DNA of 12,978 bases from Acanthamoeba lenticulata (Eukaryota > Discosea > Longamoebia > Acanthamoebidae), in contig NAVB01000170.1 of NCBI GenBank assembly GCA_002179805.1, positions 1-12,978 of the forward strand, in the 5' to 3' direction. The position numbers and the translations under genes are program-made. Position 1 is the first letter of the stretch. Each line of letters starts with the position of its first letter. Positions 9,486-12,978 of the stretch are shown here, piece by piece. Below the pieces are notes generated by a model that was given only the letters and a program-made list of their open reading frames with translations, had not been told where the DNA came from and made no database searches.

Positions 9486-12400
9486 ATGCAGTCTTCAGCG
9501 GTCTCCTCTCCTTATGATGTACGCTTTCACGTGAAGCATTTTTTTGGTTTGCGGTTGTCTGGTTGTCCATTTTCTCTACAAATTCAAAACATTTAAATCT
9601 TTTTTTGATTAATCCAAGTGTTGTTCCGTCCTGCCACTTACTTGCAGCTCTCTCTCACTCCCTACTTGCTTGCTGAACTTGATTGTTCTTGAATGATGCA
9701 ACAAAATAAAACACTCACGCCCCGATTTTCTTCTCCGGCTTCTGTGCCGCTGTGTTGTGCTCGTGGCTTCTCCTTTGCATCTTGTGTTGTGGCACCAAAG
9801 ACGCAAACGTTTGCCGAAGAGGTGCGCGAGGCGGCCGACTTCGTGCGCGGCGTGCTGGGCGAGGCCGAAGTGGCGCTCGTGCTGGGCAGCGGCCTGAACG
9901 GGTTCATCGACAAGCTCGAGGACCGCAAGGAGCTGCCCTACGCCGAGATCCCCCACATGCCCACCACCACCGTCAAGGTGCCTCCCCCCCCGCTCCTCTC
10001 CTCTTGCTCGTTCTTTCCCTCTCGTTCTGCCCCACTACGACAACCGTGATCGTACGGCGTTGCGGCAGAATTATCAGTGATTAAATGACAATTTTGCTTT
10101 TATTTATTGTGTTACTGTGATTTTTATCTTCTTTTTTAAAAATATGTTAAAATCTTTGCTGCAGGGCCACTTTGGTCGTCTGGCGTCGGGCACCATCGGC
10201 GGCCTCCGGGTACGCGCCGCTTCTTACGGGGCGAGTTGGAGCGCATTTTGCTTGAACCCTCACTAACCCCTTTTTTCTTTTACTATTTTTAAATGTTTAT
10301 CAATATTCATTTCAAATTTTAATATTTATGGAATGTCTTTTGGGCAGATTTTCTGCTTGGCCGGGCGATCCCACGCGTACACACATTGATCTCGGCCTCG
10401 TTTCGAGACATCTGCGCCGGCGCAATGGCTGACGCACACGCACACACGCACACACGCATACGCACGACACGACACGCGCGCCACAAATGGGCAGATACGA
10501 GGGCAAACCCATGTACCAGTTGACCTTCACATCGCGGTTGATGCACGCCCTGGGCTGCCGCATCTTGATCGCCACCAACGCGTCGGGCGGCTGCGGGGCG
10601 GGCATGGTGCCCGGCTGCCTCATGGTCATCACCGACCACATCAACCTATTCCACCGCAGCCCACTCGCCGGTTCGTCCATGATCTTTCTCGTTCCATTGC
10701 AACCTTTTTAAATTATTGAAAAATGTGAATTTAATTTGAGATAAAATTGTGGCCAACCAGAAACGTTTGAGGACCGCGGTCTGGGTGCGCGCCGGGTGGA
10801 CCTGACCAATGTCTATAGGTATGGCCGATGCCCAGCTGACGTCAGCAGCGCATCGCGATTGGTTGGATGACATCCCTGGTTCTGGCGGGAAAACAGCCCG
10901 CGGCTGAGGGAGAAGGCGCTCCGAACGGCCGAGAAGCTCAACCTCAAGCTGTGGGAGGGCGTCTACTGCAGCGTCTGCGGCCCGTGCTACGAGACCCCGA
11001 CCGAGGTCCTCTCCGGCCGCGCCATGGGTCCGCCCCGCACCACTACCATCGCCATCATTCACACCTCCTACATTCTTGTCATTCTTGTAGTCATCATCGT
11101 CCTCAACATCGTCGTCGTGATGAACGTCGTGGCAGGGGTCAGCGCGTTCGGGATGAGCACCATCCCGGAGGTCGTGGCCGCGCGGAGCATGGGCATGGAG
11201 GTGTTCGCCATGTCCCTCATCACCAACCTCGCCGCCGGCATGGCCGCCGAGACCATCACCCACTCCCACGTACGAGCCTCCACCCATTTTTATTTTATTT
11301 TGCAAAAAAAGAATTTTTAAATTACAAATGAAATGTCAAAATTCTAATTTGATTTTTCTAAAATAAATAAAATAAAATTGCAGGTCCAAATGGTGGCGGA
11401 CGTGGCGGGCCCGGGCTTTGTCAACTTTATGCAAGAGTTTATTCGCGGCATCAAGCCCGAGCCCCAGCCTGAGGCGGCCTACAACGCCGTGGGCTTCCTG
11501 CGGCCGGCCCACGAGGACCCGACGGCCTCCCGCGCGGCGCCGCTGCCGCAGCCCATCGCCCCGCCCGCCACCGGCGCGCAGATCAACGCCGCCGCCGACT
11601 TTGTGCTCGCCCACGGTCCGTGTGCTCGTTCACACGCGCGCGTGTGTGTCGCTCACCCGCGCGTGCGCGTGTACAGGCGCGGGCGCAAACGGCGCGCTGG
11701 CCGACGTCGCGCTCTACCTGGCGCCGAGCCACGGGGCGGGCCTGGTCAAGCGCCTGCACGACGCGCGGACCATCGCCTACCGCGACATCCCGCACTTCCC
11801 GTCCATCAGCCCCTCATGTACGCGTGTGGCCCGTCGTCCCCCGCCCTCGACTTCACGCGCGCGAGTCGTCTGACGTGGGATGCATGGAATGCGTGGAATG
11901 CAGCGCGACGGGGCGAGCTTGTGGTGGGCGCGCTGACGGCGGGCGGGCCGCGCCTGGCGGTGCTGCACAAGAACGTGCTCGAGGGGCTGTCGTGCGAGGA
12001 GGCCGTCTTTGTGGCGCGCCTCCTCCGCGTGCTGGGCGTGGCCACCCTCGTCCACACCTTCCTCGCGGGTACGGCGCTCCTCTCTGATGTGGCCATGACC
12101 GATGCTGACGTGGCATTGCTTGTAGAGCGACGCGGCGGCGACGAGGCCCCGAAGGTGGGCAACGTGGCTGTGCTGACCGACGCGCTGGACTTCACGACGA
12201 TCCACCCGTGGACCCACAACAAGCCCTTCCAGCCTCTCCACGCCCTCTCGCTGTTCCACGCCCAGCCGTACGCAGTCTGCGTAGTCACTGACTTTTCCTT
12301 GACATGTCACTGACTTTTCGTTCATTTTAGACTACGCGCTGCGGCGGCCAAGGCCTTTGAGGCCCAGGGCGTCACCACCAGCGAGGCCACCTACATGGCC

Positions 12401-12967
12401 TTCCAGGGCCCGTCGCTCCCGAGCGAGGCCGAGGCCGCCATCGCCCGCCAGCTCGGCTGCCAGCTCGTCGGCACCGCCTCGTTGGGCCTCGTCTACGCGG
12501 CGCGCTCCAACGGGCTCGGCGTGGTGGGCCTCGCCCAGCCGGCCAACTTCCACAACCAGACGTCCGTGCTGCCCAAGGCCCACGTCGGACGCGCCGTCGA
12601 GGCCCTGCTGGCGGCCCACCCGCCCGCCGCGGGCCGGCCGCAGCGCGAGGCCGATGCGCTCCCGACGTCGGTCTACACCGTGCAGCAGGTGACGCCCCAC
12701 CTGGCCCGCCCGGTCTCGCAGGGCGTGTTCGAGCACGTCGAGGAGGCCGCCGCGCACGTCCGGACCGCCGTCTCTGTACGCAAACACGCACACGCGCGCG
12801 CGTGTGTCGTGCGTTAGGCTGACGCACACACACACACACACGCACACACGCAGGGTGAGGTGCCCGCGCTGGCGCTGGTGGTGGAGGACGAGGCGCTCTA
12901 CACGCCACTCGCGGCCCACTTCACGCAGCTGACTGCCATTCCTGACATTCCGCACATGCCTCTGGGG
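9486..12967 (+). CDS. Purine nucleoside phosphorylase with tandem degenerate PNP modules, 3' end outside window
   Basis: Phosphorolysis of purine nucleosides to base and ribose-1-phosphate (purine salvage). Proposed exons: 9486-9518, 9801-9977, 10165-10209, 10348-10376, 10495-10670, 10761-10818, 10897-11027, 11136-11269, 11384-11615, 11677-11817, 11904-12068, 12126-12267, 12331-12775, 12854-12967; 674 codons, all phases consistent. Module 1 (about 12-285) has the trimeric-PNP signature residues: LGSGLNG (Ser41), GHFGRL (His72), GRSHAYEG (Arg92, His94, Tyr96), TNASGG (Asn123), TDHINL, GPCYETPTE (Glu205), FGMSTIPE (Met223), SLITN (Asn247). Asn247 rather than Asp points to 6-oxopurine PNP, not methylthioadenosine phosphorylase. 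A Pro/Ala linker leads to module 2 (about 323-585) and the start of module 3 (about 619-674), both lacking key residues. The start is uncertain: ATG 9486 uses a GTACGC donor but an unusual AAAG acceptor; ATG 9693 reads straight into exon 2. Confidence 0.88.
10165..11455 (+). other. Core of PNP module 1 (catalytically plausible)
   Basis: Exons 3 to 9 carry the central part of the first PNP module, from the phosphate-contact GHFGRL to the C-terminal helix VNFMQEFIRGIK. Compared with human PNP, the recognisable changes are Phe200 to Tyr, Val217 to Phe and Lys244 to Leu; the last resembles bacterial trimeric PNPs, which have small or hydrophobic residues after the Asn. I infer an active enzyme. 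Confidence 0.8.
10428..10494 (+). repeat. CA/CG dinucleotide-rich 3' half of PNP intron 4
   Basis: Alternating pyrimidine-purine sequence (ACGCACACGC type) with ACGACACGACACGCGCG at 10464-10480, ending in the acceptor at 10493-10494. It begins GGCTGACGCACAC, shared with intron 13. Alternating composition is prone to left-handed DNA and slippage. Confidence 0.7.
11550..12630 (+). other. PNP module 2, degenerate active site
   Basis: Fold-level matches to module 1 run throughout: INAAADFVL, DVALYLAPSHGAG, IPHFPSISP, GELVVGALTAGGPRLAVL, LLRVLGVATLVHTF, VGNVAVLTDALDF, YMAFQGPSLPSEAEA, LVGTASLGLVYAARSNGL. At active positions the phosphate loop GSG is PSH, the phosphate-contact His is Arg, Arg-x-His-x-Tyr of GRSHAYEG is His-x-Asn-x-Leu, TNASG is lost, Glu205 is Pro and Met223 is Thr. 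The Asn of SLITN aligns with an Asn (QPAN), and a downstream His remains. I infer a non-catalytic module. Confidence 0.8.
11616..11676 (+). repeat. CG/TG-rich PNP intron 9
   Basis: A 61-base intron (donor GTCCGT, acceptor TACAG) made largely of CACGCGCGCGTGTGTG-type alternating sequence. It lies at the module 1/2 junction side of the second PNP module. It can fold on itself because CACGCGCG and CGCGTG are complementary. Confidence 0.65.
12710..12967 (+). other. Start of PNP module 3, degenerate phosphate loop
   Basis: FEHVEEAAAHVRTAVS, ALALVVEDEALYTPLA and LTAIPDIPHMPLG align with FAEEVREAADFVRGVL, VALVLGSGLNGFIDKL and LPYAEIPHMP of module 1. Where active PNPs have GSG there is Glu-Asp-Glu, unlikely to hold phosphate. 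The window ends in the following intron (donor GTACGA at 12968), so the rest is not visible. Confidence 0.75.
12776..12853 (+). repeat. CA/CG dinucleotide-rich PNP intron 13
   Basis: The intron from donor GTACGC to acceptor CAG consists almost wholly of CG, TG and CA dinucleotides, with an uninterrupted CA run near 12824-12840, and contains GGCTGACGCACAC at about 12817. The composition contrasts with the AT-rich introns of the same gene. Confidence 0.75.
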
Positions 12968-12978
12968 GTACGACACGC

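Noticed and set aside
11418..12116. Alternative-frame ORFs across the PNP module 2 exons on both strands
   Set aside because: High GC leaves other frames open; only the spliced plus frame aligns with PNP module 1 along its length.
9801..12967. Methylthioadenosine phosphorylase as identity for the phosphorylase
   Set aside because: Module 1 has Asn in SLITN, where methylthioadenosine phosphorylases have Asp, and has the TDHINL and GPxxET signatures of PNP.

Overview
The window looks like nuclear DNA of a free-living amoeba close to Acanthamoeba (Amoebozoa). This is inferred from style, not from a database match. Genes are packed closely, GC-rich exons are cut by many short introns, some introns are very AT-rich and others GC-rich, and proteins carry long Ser, Gln and acidic low-complexity runs. 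No bacterial operon, tRNA, rRNA, transposon or CRISPR array was seen. All gene models below are my own splice reconstructions: reading phase was carried across every junction and checked against family motifs.

Layout: (1) 50-2858, minus strand: class 3 (alpha/beta-hydrolase) lipase, nine exons visible, 3' end beyond the left edge. (2) 3236-4445, minus strand: complete five-exon gene for a 298-residue four-helix membrane protein of unknown family. (3) 4605-8813, plus strand: eight-exon gene for a 1204-residue hnRNP R/Q (SYNCRIP)-like RNA-binding protein with a long disordered N-terminus, three RRMs, an RGG region and a Pro/Gln-rich tail. (4) 9486-12967, plus strand: purine nucleoside phosphorylase (PNP) gene with 14 exons visible, running off the right edge.

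Genes 2 and 3 are divergent, with only 159 bases between proposed start codons, so a shared promoter is likely. Genes 2 and 1 are in tandem on the minus strand with about 380 bases between them. Genes 3 and 4 are in tandem on the plus strand with about 670 bases between them. The four proteins have no obvious common pathway.

The most unusual object is gene 4. One PNP module with a full set of recognisable catalytic residues is followed in the same polypeptide by a second PNP-like module that has lost most phosphate- and base-binding residues, and then by the start of a third module whose phosphate loop is acidic. Other points worth checking are four tandem VKLE motifs (SUMO-type consensus) in the RNA-binding protein, a roughly 220-residue Ser/acidic insertion inside the lipase catalytic domain, and a recurring CTGACG(T) element in the GC-rich introns.
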